Source: Subtercola boreus (lineage in GTDB: Bacteria > Actinomycetota > Actinomycetes > Actinomycetales > Microbacteriaceae). Taken from it: a stretch of DNA of 64,000 nucleotides. The translations under genes and the position numbers were made by a program. The DNA lies in the NCBI RefSeq assembly GCF_006716115.1, contig NZ_VFOO01000001.1, positions 1,550,001 through 1,614,000 on the forward strand. The letters run 5' to 3'. The notes under the pieces are model-generated. The model saw only the letters and a program-made list of their open reading frames with translations, made no database searches and was not told the origin of the DNA. Below are positions 26,641 through 33,730 of the stretch, piece by piece. Numbering within the stretch: the stretch's first letter is position 1; every line of letters begins with the position of its first letter.

Positions 26641-27717
26641 GTGGACATAGGGGAATTTCTCAGAGCTGTCTCGGCCAACTTTGTCAAAGGAGCTGCGACG
26701 AACACCAGTCCAGCTGTCAAACTCCTTAACACTGCGGACGAGGCACTCTCCTCCCACACTCCGGAGGGATTCCTGGTCAAGGGAAGCGGCGGCAAGGGAA
26801 ATACGACGACGACACCCTGGGTCGCTTTTATGGACACTGACGAGACCATCGATCCTCAAACAGGGATGTACTTGGTCTACATTTTTAAGCCTACTTTGGA
26901 TGAAGTTGTTCTGACCTTGAATCAGGGAGTCTCTGGTTTGAGCAAACGACTTGGAACGAAGGTCGCGAAAGACCAGCTTCTCAGCGATGCCGCTCTCATC
27001 CGAGCCGGGCTCTCGGATACTGATTTGCTCGGGCTAGAACCGGTCGTGGATTTTCGTGTATCAAGATTCCCCCAAATCGGGTATTCGGTCGCGAATATCG
27101 CAGCTCGAACCTACCGAATGGCGAATTTACCGCCCGAAGAATCACTTCGCCTGGATCTAGTACGGTTCGTATCACTCTACGGAACTGCTCTCGCCGTCAA
27201 GCGGGATTTGCTTCTTAGACAGCCAGGCGACCTGCACGTACCGAGCCCGCGTGGCTATGTGAAACCGAATGAGTGGGAGCGAGAATTTCGCCCCAAGAAT
27301 CACGCTGACTACCTTCAAGTTTTTGAACAAAGAACGTATGTCAAAACTCGCAAACATGAGCTCCTAATTCGCGAGTTCGGTGAACTCAAGTCGATCAACG
27401 CACTAAATCCGTCAACAAATGTTCATCCGCGCGACATGACCCTTATCGACGGGCCCGAAGAATGGCTCGTTGAAGCGAAGGTCATACGCAATGGAGTCGT
27501 CACAGATGCCGTGCGTGGCGCGATCGGGCAACTTTTCGAGTACCGGTACTCGTTCTACAGCAACCAACCGCCTCGCATGCTGGCTCTCTTCTCGGAGCCG
27601 ATCGGCAGCTACTTCATGGACCTGCTTGAATCGCTAGGAATTGCTAGCGTGTCGAGAACCATCGATGGCTGGCAATATTCGCCCTCTTGTCCCCAACCTT
27701 GGTCATCACGTCAGTAA
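26641..27717 (+). CDS. MrcB-domain protein with C-terminal PD-(D/E)XK-like nuclease domain
   Basis: 358 residues from the GTG at 26641; TATCGT (26629-26634) is six bases upstream, so the gene is probably leaderless. The first ~185 residues match the MrcB/DUF3578 N-terminal domain: GSGGKGNTTTTPWVAFMD, GMYLVYIFKPTLDEVVLTLN and a later YRMANLP block. The C-terminal ~130 residues carry DMTLIDGPEEWLVEAKVIR, which fits the D...ExK core of restriction-type nucleases, plus a following EYRYSFYS helix. MrcB domains read modified or specific DNA in McrBC-like systems. This looks like a single-protein restriction enzyme without an AAA GTPase partner. Confidence 0.72.
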   Translation: MDIGEFLRAVSANFVKGAATNTSPAVKLLNTADEALSSHTPEGFLVKGSGGKGNTTTTPWVAFMDTDETIDPQTGMYLVYIFKPTLDEVVLTLNQGVSGLSKRLGTKVAKDQLLSDAALIRAGLSDTDLLGLEPVVDFRVSRFPQIGYSVANIAARTYRMANLPPEESLRLDLVRFVSLYGTALAVKRDLLLRQPGDLHVPSPRGYVKPNEWEREFRPKNHADYLQVFEQRTYVKTRKHELLIREFGELKSINALNPSTNVHPRDMTLIDGPEEWLVEAKVIRNGVVTDAVRGAIGQLFEYRYSFYSNQPPRMLALFSEPIGSYFMDLLESLGIASVSRTIDGWQYSPSCPQPWSSRQ

Positions 27718-27812
27718 TGCTCGCCAGGTCCAGCTCGAGAATCTACGCGCTATCGTCAAATAGATAAGTTCGAAATTGATCTTTCAATCCGGCAACGGCC
27801 GCTGAGAGAGGT

Positions 27813-28136
27813 CTATGCGGTTAGACCTAGCCCCAATCCCAGCGTCCTGTAAATGGCGATGAGCGCTTCGGAGGCAATGCGGTATTCCGTGCGGTGATAG
27901 CGGTCGGGCTCCTCGAGTGGAACAGCAACCACAAGACCAATCTCTCGAAGGGACATCAGCTGGTGTTGGACCGCGCCGACCCCTAGCCCGAGCCGGCTCA
28001 TAAGCTCGCCGCGCGTCTGCGGGCCATCGATATTCAGCGAAGCCAGAACGGCCATGCGCGTTGGCGTCGCCTGAAGTAAACGGGCGACCTCAGCGAGAGC
28101 TGGATCCATTTTCGGTTGAGGTCCTCCGCGTGACAT
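27813..28136 (-). CDS. Winged-helix transcriptional regulator
   Basis: 107 residues forming one ArsR/MarR-type winged helix: RLLQATPTRMAVLASLNIDG, TRGELMSRLGLGVGAVQHQL (recognition helix region) and the wing RYHRTEYRI. No ligand cysteines are present. It is divergent from the SSB gene with an 80-bp AT-rich shared upstream region, so it may regulate itself and that gene. Confidence 0.8.
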   Translation of the reverse strand: MSRGGPQPKMDPALAEVARLLQATPTRMAVLASLNIDGPQTRGELMSRLGLGVGAVQHQLMSLREIGLVVAVPLEEPDRYHRTEYRIASEALIAIYRTLGLGLGLTA

Positions 28137-28216
28137 GAATCTATTGTGCCGCTATTGACTAATGAGGATTTATCTAGAAACATAGTATGTAGCTAGATGG
28201 CTGATGAAAGGGAAAG

Positions 28217-28579
28217 ATGGACAACCAAATATGGCTTCGAGGCAGGTTACGATCGGATCCCGTAGAGATGGACGGAACAGGTCTCGTCGTTGCGGCCTTC
28301 GTCCTTGAGAACGAGCAGAAAGCACAGGGCAAGAGGGGTCGACCGAAGAGTGAGATCGTGCCGTGGTGCGATGTAGTGTGCGAGGGCGAGTTAGCATCCA
28401 ACGTCCTCAGCAGTGTGATCGAAGGAGACTATGTACTCGTCAGGGGAGAACTGCGCGTGCATCGATTGCATCCTGTCGATGATGCACGCGACTCTGTGAT
28501 GATGTCGGTCCGCGCGGAAAGCATCGGGCTCGACTTACACACCGGAGTTACGAAACCTCTGCACATGCACCGGAACTGA
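28217..28579 (+). CDS. Single-stranded DNA-binding protein, accessory type
   Basis: 120 residues preceded by AAAGGGAAAG. The OB-fold pattern is clear: IWLRGRLRSDPVEMDGTGLV, a WCDVVCEGELASNVLSSV strand-helix and the GDYVLVRGELRV strand. Unlike the housekeeping SSB it has no glycine-rich linker or acidic C-terminal tip, so it should not recruit the usual SSB partners. Such small SSBs occur on plasmids, phages and mobile islands. It lies upstream of the RT-SLATT locus on the opposite strand. Confidence 0.8.
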   Translation: MDNQIWLRGRLRSDPVEMDGTGLVVAAFVLENEQKAQGKRGRPKSEIVPWCDVVCEGELASNVLSSVIEGDYVLVRGELRVHRLHPVDDARDSVMMSVRAESIGLDLHTGVTKPLHMHRN

Positions 28580-28657
28580 AACACTCAAAAACATCCTGCG
28601 CCAAGACGAACTATTTAATCGGAGAGGGTGAGAACAATTCCTCTGAGGCCGGTTTGC

Positions 28658-30022
28658 TCACGATACCTGCGAAATATCCCGATCCAACTTAGCAATAAGC
28701 CGTTTTAGTTCAGCATGAAATCTCACAGACAGCTCTTGATTATTCAGTGCGTCAAACGATGTTCTTGGGAAAAGTTCGGATAAAAAGTTGCGCTTCGCAT
28801 CGTCTGAAAAGCGGTCGAAATTCGGCACATAGGATGGAGACGAAGGCGACGGCTTCGTAATGTGCCAGTACGCACGAGTGAAGGTTTTAGCCGCCCAGTC
28901 ATCAGGAAGCCCGAACCTCTTTCGCATTCCAACAACAAACGCATCTAGACGGCCCAGAAGTGTGATGTCGTCGAGCTGCGAGAAGTAATGCAGCCATCCT
29001 CGAGGCACGTTCTCGTAGACACACCCACTAATGACCAAATCCAGTCGTCGTCTCAGCGCCCTCGCAGATCTCTCTTTCCAATCCGGGTCTGATTTTGTCG
29101 CCATGTGATACTTGTACGCAGTAAATAGTTGAACGATGGTGGACTCAAGTTTCTGAACGCTCGACTTCCGGACACTCAAGCACTGAGGGGTGAACCGATA
29201 CCCTAAATACTCGAAGTCATTCGAAGTCTCACCGACCTGGGTTTTGGACCCCTCCCCCAGCGGATGAATGGTAAGTCCCACACGCTTGCAGGCGGAATCT
29301 ACCTCGTCCAGGAGCCGAGTCTGATCGAGGTGGTTGCAGAGAATTAGGATGTCATCGACGTAGCGACAGTAGAAAAGGTCAACACGACCGCTGAAATCTG
29401 AATCCATTTCTAGCATGGAAATTTCAGCGAGAATGTTGGAGATCGATAGTCCTTGCGGCACTCCCACTAATGTCGAGTAATTCGGTCGTCTTTCCCTGAA
29501 CGTGACTGTCGGAGTTGAGATCGCCCTCATCAGCAGCGCAAGAATTTCCGGCTTTCTAATTTTCGGTTTCATGGCTTTTCGAATTGACCTGTGCGATATG
29601 GACGGATAAAAGTTACGCACATCGATTCGAATGAATGAATCCCATCGCCCAGAAGCGATCGCTGCTTTGAGGGATTGAATGCGCACCTGGGCAGGCGGGG
29701 TCCGGGCCGCTGGAAATAGGTCCAATAGAAGTGCCGCGAGAGACTTCAGAACGATTCGATCGCGTGCAGTCGGAACTGACACGATTCTGGGCAGCGAATG
29801 GGCCCCTTTTGAAATAGCAATTTGTCGATACGAAGTGAACATGTAGGTCCCTGCCCGCATTTTCACCTGGATCAGCTGCACCGTTCTCGCCCAGTCGACC
29901 TCGATACTCGGTCCAGACACACCATCCCTACCCACCGCAGTGTTGTTCATCACGTGCGACCGGTAGACGTTATGTAGTTCACGTTTTGATGTGACCGCAC
30001 GAAATTTGCGCGAGGCTGTCAA
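28658..30022 (-). CDS. Reverse transcriptase of a putative defence module
   Basis: 454 residues from a TTG at 30022 that overlaps the SLATT stop (TTGA). RT motifs in order: SLPRIVSVPTARDRIVLKSL (motif 1-2 region), RIDVRNFYPSISH (A, first catalytic Asp), VGVPQGLSISNILAEISM (B), FYCRYVDDILILCN (C, YVDD at residues 221-224 with both Asp intact) and the FEYLGYRF stretch (D/E). There is no maturase or group II intron X/HNH domain. The last ~180 residues are a helical unrecognised region. The SISNIL wording and the effector partner resemble UG/Abi-type RTs rather than retroelement RTs. The sequence shows an active-looking polymerase; antiphage function is inferred. Confidence 0.85.
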   Translation of the reverse strand: MTASRKFRAVTSKRELHNVYRSHVMNNTAVGRDGVSGPSIEVDWARTVQLIQVKMRAGTYMFTSYRQIAISKGAHSLPRIVSVPTARDRIVLKSLAALLLDLFPAARTPPAQVRIQSLKAAIASGRWDSFIRIDVRNFYPSISHRSIRKAMKPKIRKPEILALLMRAISTPTVTFRERRPNYSTLVGVPQGLSISNILAEISMLEMDSDFSGRVDLFYCRYVDDILILCNHLDQTRLLDEVDSACKRVGLTIHPLGEGSKTQVGETSNDFEYLGYRFTPQCLSVRKSSVQKLESTIVQLFTAYKYHMATKSDPDWKERSARALRRRLDLVISGCVYENVPRGWLHYFSQLDDITLLGRLDAFVVGMRKRFGLPDDWAAKTFTRAYWHITKPSPSSPSYVPNFDRFSDDAKRNFLSELFPRTSFDALNNQELSVRFHAELKRLIAKLDRDISQVS

Positions 30023-30588
30023 CTTCCAGCCCCCGAGAAGAACCACGAGACGATCGGGGCTAAAACAGCTAACGGAATTATGAGGGCGACATAGGGTAGC
30101 GCCGTCAATAAATGTGCTCGCCTTAGAACCCAAATGCTTACGTCGCTCCCCGGATCCGCGCGTTTGTGGTCCGCCGAAGTATGGTTTTCCGAATCATCGA
30201 GCAGCGACTCGTACCTGTCTGAGAGGCGATCAACTAAGTCTGGCGATTGCACGGAGTTGGCCAACAGATTTTCTGCCTCAACTGAGAGTCGCTGTAGTGC
30301 TCGATAGTTCATGAACATGTCGCGACTACGGCCACCGTAATTTAAGCTCGTGACCACTAACGATGCAACTAGCGCGAGGACAGAGACGCAAACTAAGACC
30401 GTCGGCCCTGCCTTGCCATACATACCGTCGTCCGTAAGGAGGGCAATCGATGAAAACGTGGTCGCAACCGCCAAAGACAAGAGGCTGGTGTTCCAAGCTC
30501 GGCCACGAGCCTGGAGCCGTAAAGAAGCCATTAGTCGAGCCCTGTAGGACTTGTAAGACCTGGTGGCTACGTTGCTTAGTTGTTCCAT
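30019..30588 (-). CDS. SLATT-like 2TM effector coupled to the reverse transcriptase
   Basis: 189 residues from the ATG at 30588 after GGGGG. A short amphipathic N-terminus is followed by two transmembrane helices (about 33-51 and 62-81), a charged helical region (RDMFMNYRALQRLSVEAENL) and a C-terminal hydrophobic helix (about 165-187). This layout matches SLATT domains, 2TM pore-forming effectors described in nucleotide-sensing and RT-linked conflict systems. The stop overlaps the RT start by 4 bp (TTGA), so the two are made together. Killing by membrane permeabilisation on infection is the family expectation, not shown here. Confidence 0.72.
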   Translation of the reverse strand: MEQLSNVATRSYKSYRARLMASLRLQARGRAWNTSLLSLAVATTFSSIALLTDDGMYGKAGPTVLVCVSVLALVASLVVTSLNYGGRSRDMFMNYRALQRLSVEAENLLANSVQSPDLVDRLSDRYESLLDDSENHTSADHKRADPGSDVSIWVLRRAHLLTALPYVALIIPLAVLAPIVSWFFSGAGS

Positions 30589-31200
30589 TGACGACCCCCG
30601 ACGATTGGTGGCTCGGCCGCTCGTTGCCGAAGCAACGGTCGTGCAAATCAATCAACGCCCGCAAATGCCGAGCTTCACCATGAGGTGAACGACAGAGTCG
30701 TCTTCTTTCAGTTGCGCCCAATATGAATTGAGCGAGCAGCCGAGCCATCACGAATGTACCTTGAGCCACCGGTATCAGAACACACTTATTCAGTAAGTAG
30801 TTGACCGTTCGATGCAGCCAACTCCAGAAGAAGGGGCAGAGGTCGAGACACGCTCGGCGGTTGTCCGCTAGTGCCTGATGATTCTAAGGTGGTCCGAAGC
30901 GAGGAGTATTACATCTGTCTTGGTTTGTTCCTCGGAAGAAGGACTGCCGCACCATACTCTTCTAACTAGCTTTGCCACGCAAAGATCGCGAGATTTGACT
31001 CGAAGGGGATTGGTCGCGATAAGTATGAGTACGCTTTCGGCCCCGCGGCAAGGCGAGCTAAGAAGACGGAAGCGGGTTCCGAACCATCACTGGCTGAGAG
31101 CCGTGAGCCACGGGATTCATCCGCCCCGGTGGTATCGCGTCTCGCCACAGCACGCCTGTCCGCTATCGTCGAGATTGCGACGACGCGACCAGGGGGAAGC
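30589..31200. other. Upstream region of the SLATT-RT operon; possible ncRNA site
   Basis: 612 bp between divergent starts. In the operon orientation there is a perfect hairpin CGTTGC-TTCG-GCAACG (30622-30637) about 35 bp before the SLATT ATG, with a UUCG tetraloop. No supported protein gene is present. RT-based defence loci often have a structured non-coding RNA next to the RT, so this stretch is the natural place to look. The right part holds the promoter of the 31201 gene. Confidence 0.4.
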
Positions 31201-32298
31201 ATGGATTTCGAAGAACGACTTGCTGCATTAGCGGCGAAGGTCAAGAACCAACGAGCAGTGATTCAGACTGAAGAAGCGACGAAGAACGCATTCATCATGC
31301 CGTTCATCTCGACAATTCTGGGGTATGACGTCTTTAACCCGCTTGAGGTGGTGCCTGAATTCACGGCTGACGTTGGAGTGAAGCGCGGCGAGAAGATCGA
31401 CTACGCCATAATGCGAGATGGTGAGGTTCAGATTCTCATCGAGTGCAAGAGCTCCACCTCAGCTCTCAGCCTGGAACACGCGTCACAACTCTTCCGGTAC
31501 TTCGCGGTCACGAATGCGCGGATCGCCGTGTTGACGAACGGCGCGGTCTACAACTTCTATACGGATCTTGACGCGCCGAACAGAATGGATGAGAAGCCGT
31601 TCTTGGTGTTGGACCTGGCTGACATCGACGAGACACTGATCCCAGAACTCCTGAAATTGACGAAGGAGGTTTTTGACCTTGATTCGATCATCAGCGCTGC
31701 GGAAGAACTCAAGTACGTTGGCGCTCTCAAGCGAGAGATTGCCGCTCAGTTCCGGGAGCCATCGGCCGACTGGGTGAAATTCTTCACTACGCGAGTGTAC
31801 GAGGGCGCCTTCACGCAGAAGGTCAGAGAACAGTTCTCGTCACTGGTTACGAAAGCTGCAAAGCAGTACCTCAATGAACAAGTCAACGACCGGTTGAAGA
31901 CCGCTCTCGGAGCAGCAGCCGCCGTACCCGCTCCCCTCTCCGCAGGCTCCGCAGAATCGATCACGAGCCAGCCGGTCGCCGAAGCTGACCTCGACCGGGA
32001 CACGGAGATTGAAACCACTCCCGAAGAGCTCGAGGGTTACCAAATCGTCAAGGCGATCGCCTGCGGCGATGTGAAGCCGCAGCGAGTCACGTACCGCGAT
32101 GCGAAATCTTACTTTGCTGTGTTGCTGGACGATAACAACCGTAGGCCGGTCGCTCGGCTCTGGTTCAACGGCAAGAAGCAGAAGTACCTAGGCACCTTCG
32201 ATGATGCCAAGGTTGAAACCAAGCACGCTATCGAAACTCTCGACGACATCTACGAGCACGCCGACATCATCCGGGCGACCGTTCGCAGCTACGCCTAA
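31201..32298 (+). CDS. HsdR N-terminal (type I restriction R subunit-like) nuclease-domain protein
   Basis: 365 residues; GGGGGA lies just before the ATG. The first ~170 residues match the HSDR_N PD-(D/E)XK domain: EEATKNAFIMPFISTILGYD, then KIDYAIMRDGEVQILIECKSS with Asp67, Glu81 and Lys83 as the catalytic triad, and LTNGAVYNFYTDLD. There is no helicase domain, and no HsdM or HsdS gene is nearby. The C-terminal ~90 residues (after an acidic linker) form a separate unrecognised region (VTYRDAKSYFAVLLDDNNRR, ARLWFNGKKQKYLGTF), as in many short solitary HsdR_N proteins. Role unknown; defence is plausible. Confidence 0.8.
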   Translation: MDFEERLAALAAKVKNQRAVIQTEEATKNAFIMPFISTILGYDVFNPLEVVPEFTADVGVKRGEKIDYAIMRDGEVQILIECKSSTSALSLEHASQLFRYFAVTNARIAVLTNGAVYNFYTDLDAPNRMDEKPFLVLDLADIDETLIPELLKLTKEVFDLDSIISAAEELKYVGALKREIAAQFREPSADWVKFFTTRVYEGAFTQKVREQFSSLVTKAAKQYLNEQVNDRLKTALGAAAAVPAPLSAGSAESITSQPVAEADLDRDTEIETTPEELEGYQIVKAIACGDVKPQRVTYRDAKSYFAVLLDDNNRRPVARLWFNGKKQKYLGTFDDAKVETKHAIETLDDIYEHADIIRATVRSYA

Positions 32299-32595
32299 TT
32301 AGGAAGCCTTACCGGGGTAGGCCGCGAGTGCCTCTCGGACGATTTCGCTGAGCTTGCGGTGTTCCAAATCTGCGCGCTGAACTAGTGCCTGGTCGAGCCC
32401 TACCGGAAGCCGCACTTGACGCACCGGCGACTTTCCGCTGCCTGAAACACCACGGAGGTTCGGGCGACCAAGGGCTCTATCGACGGCCTCCGTGGAACCG
32501 AGCGCGGCTTCGAGCAGGGCCCGTCCGGAGTCCCGGCCATTCCCACGCACGTCGACAGCGTCGGCTGCGATGCTATCTAGGCTCTCTGTCCTCAC
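32299..32595 (-). CDS. Ribbon-helix-helix DNA-binding protein
   Basis: 98 residues from the GTG at 32595. The C-terminal half is a CopG/Arc-type RHH: RQVRLPVGLDQALVQRADLE then HRKLSEIVREALAAY. The N-terminal half is a helical extension (SGRALLEAALGSTEAVDRAL). Such proteins are antitoxins or plasmid regulators. Its 5' end overlaps that of the divergent gene at 32570 by 26 bp, so one of the two starts may be later (the next in-frame GTG is at 32550). No cognate toxin was recognised. Confidence 0.6.
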   Translation of the reverse strand: MRTESLDSIAADAVDVRGNGRDSGRALLEAALGSTEAVDRALGRPNLRGVSGSGKSPVRQVRLPVGLDQALVQRADLEHRKLSEIVREALAAYPGKAS

Positions 32596-32956
32596 CGCGA
32601 CCGGGGTCCGCTTCGACTGGGTCAGCTTCTTCGGGATCCCCCTCATCCCGAACACTGCCGTCGCGCGCTTCCCCGGTGGCGTCTGGCAGGGCCGCACCAT
32701 CCACCTCCACCCCCTCGACATCATCGCCATGGGGACCTGTCGCTCGCCGAGTGTCTGGCTCGAGGTAGAGACGAACTGGCTCCGCTCCGAGGCGAACCGC
32801 AAGTTCTATGCCGCGATCGACGCGCTCGCCGACGCCGGGACACCAGATCGAGCCCGTATCGTCGACGCCCGCCTCGACGACCTGTTCGCTCGACGTCGGT
32901 TGGCAGCGCGTTACCACGCCTACCCCCGACGCATCATGGTTGGTGGTGCACGATGA
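32570..32956 (+). CDS. Hypothetical protein, N-terminus uncertain
   Basis: 128 residues from the ATG at 32570. The frame has a coherent composition (FFGIPLIPNTAVARFPGG, QGRTIHLHPLDIIAM, then a helical C-terminus ending AYPRRIMVGGAR) and overlaps the next gene by 4 bp (ATGA), supporting it as real. There is no ribosome site before the ATG, and the first residues run into the divergent RHH gene, so the 5' end may have been cut by rearrangement. It is possibly a toxin partner of the RHH or the following protein. No family recognised. Confidence 0.5.
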   Translation: MLSRLSVLTATGVRFDWVSFFGIPLIPNTAVARFPGGVWQGRTIHLHPLDIIAMGTCRSPSVWLEVETNWLRSEANRKFYAAIDALADAGTPDRARIVDARLDDLFARRRLAARYHAYPRRIMVGGAR

Positions 32957-33315
32957 CGAAGCGCTACGGCCTCGACCACGAGTTCACCTTCATCGAGTCG
33001 CTCGCGTCTCGCCTGCACCTGGCGGGTCTGTTCATGAGCCCCGCGCAGCTGCTCGTTGGCCTGCAGCAGCTCGAGGAGCACGGTATCGAGGCTTCTGACG
33101 CTGAGACCAGTCTCCGCAGCTTCATCGAACACCTGTATCCGCAGGAGATCATCGCGGATGTGCACGCCGAGTTCTCTGGCTGGTTCGAAGTCAGCGGCTA
33201 CCTCTGCGCTGCGACAGCGTCGATGACGTGGGAGGAGCGCCACCGGTGGTTCGCGGAACGGTTCGGATCCGACGCCGTCCGCGCTACCAGCGTCTTCGCG
33301 GAGGTCGGTCGATGA
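32953..33315 (+). CDS. Hypothetical protein, 120 residues, coupled to the preceding gene
   Basis: A soluble, helix-rich, acidic protein (ESLASRLHLAGLFMSPAQLL, SLRSFIEHLYPQEIIAD). The ATG overlaps the preceding stop by 4 bp. No family or motif was recognised. A further tiny frame follows at 33312-33374 (20 codons), overlapping this gene's stop; it may be only a spacer. The arrangement suggests a small accessory operon with the RHH-like gene that follows. Confidence 0.55.
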   Translation: MTKRYGLDHEFTFIESLASRLHLAGLFMSPAQLLVGLQQLEEHGIEASDAETSLRSFIEHLYPQEIIADVHAEFSGWFEVSGYLCAATASMTWEERHRWFAERFGSDAVRATSVFAEVGR

Positions 33316-33370
33316 GTGCCTGCGCCGACCACGGGCACCGGAGCACGACGTGCACGAAGGGGGGCGAATC

Positions 33371-33696
33371 GTGAACCGCGACGTCACTGTGTCGATTACC
33401 GTGCCGTTGCACTCGTTTCAGGCCCTGTCGAAGATCGCCGAGAAGGCGGCACCCAGTCGCACAAGCTGATCGAGCTGCTGGTCGACGTCGGACTGGCCCC
33501 GAAGGAACGACCGAAGCCATCTCGACTGGAGATCTACGAGGAACGCTCCATTGGGATCGCTCGCCTGCACGAAGAGGGGATGAACGATGCGGACATCGCC
33601 GGCGCCCTCGAACTGCCAGTCAGCAGCGTGTGGAAGATCCGTGTGCGGCTCGGCCTGGCACCGAACGCATCTCGCGGCCGCCCGAAGACGAAATAG
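33371..33696 (+). pseudogene. RHH/HTH regulator gene with a frameshift
   Basis: From the GTG at 33371 the frame encodes VTVSITVPLHSFQALSKIAE (an Arc-like beta strand plus helix) and ends early at a TGA about 33467. One base earlier in register, the sequence continues SHKLIELLVDVGLAPKE and a C-terminal helix-turn-helix (EEGMNDADIAGALELPVSSV) to 33696. The two parts join into one plausible plasmid/phage-type regulator. One missing base near 33455-33465 would explain it. Confidence 0.55.
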
Positions 33697-33730
33697 AAGT
33701 ATGAGCCTTAAGGTCTCGTGACTACCTGCA

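Noticed and set aside
28580-28657. Retron msr-msd immediately beside the RT
   Set aside because: The short spacers next to the RT show no long inverted repeats of the retron type; the upstream 600 bp remain open as an ncRNA site.
29280-29420. RT as part of a group II intron
   Set aside because: No maturase X domain or HNH domain follows, and no intron-like ribozyme boundary was noticed; the coupled membrane gene fits a defence RT better.
30326-30769. A 147-codon minus-strand frame over the SLATT gene
   Set aside because: It overlaps the SLATT gene in another frame on the same strand and has Cys/Arg-rich shadow composition.
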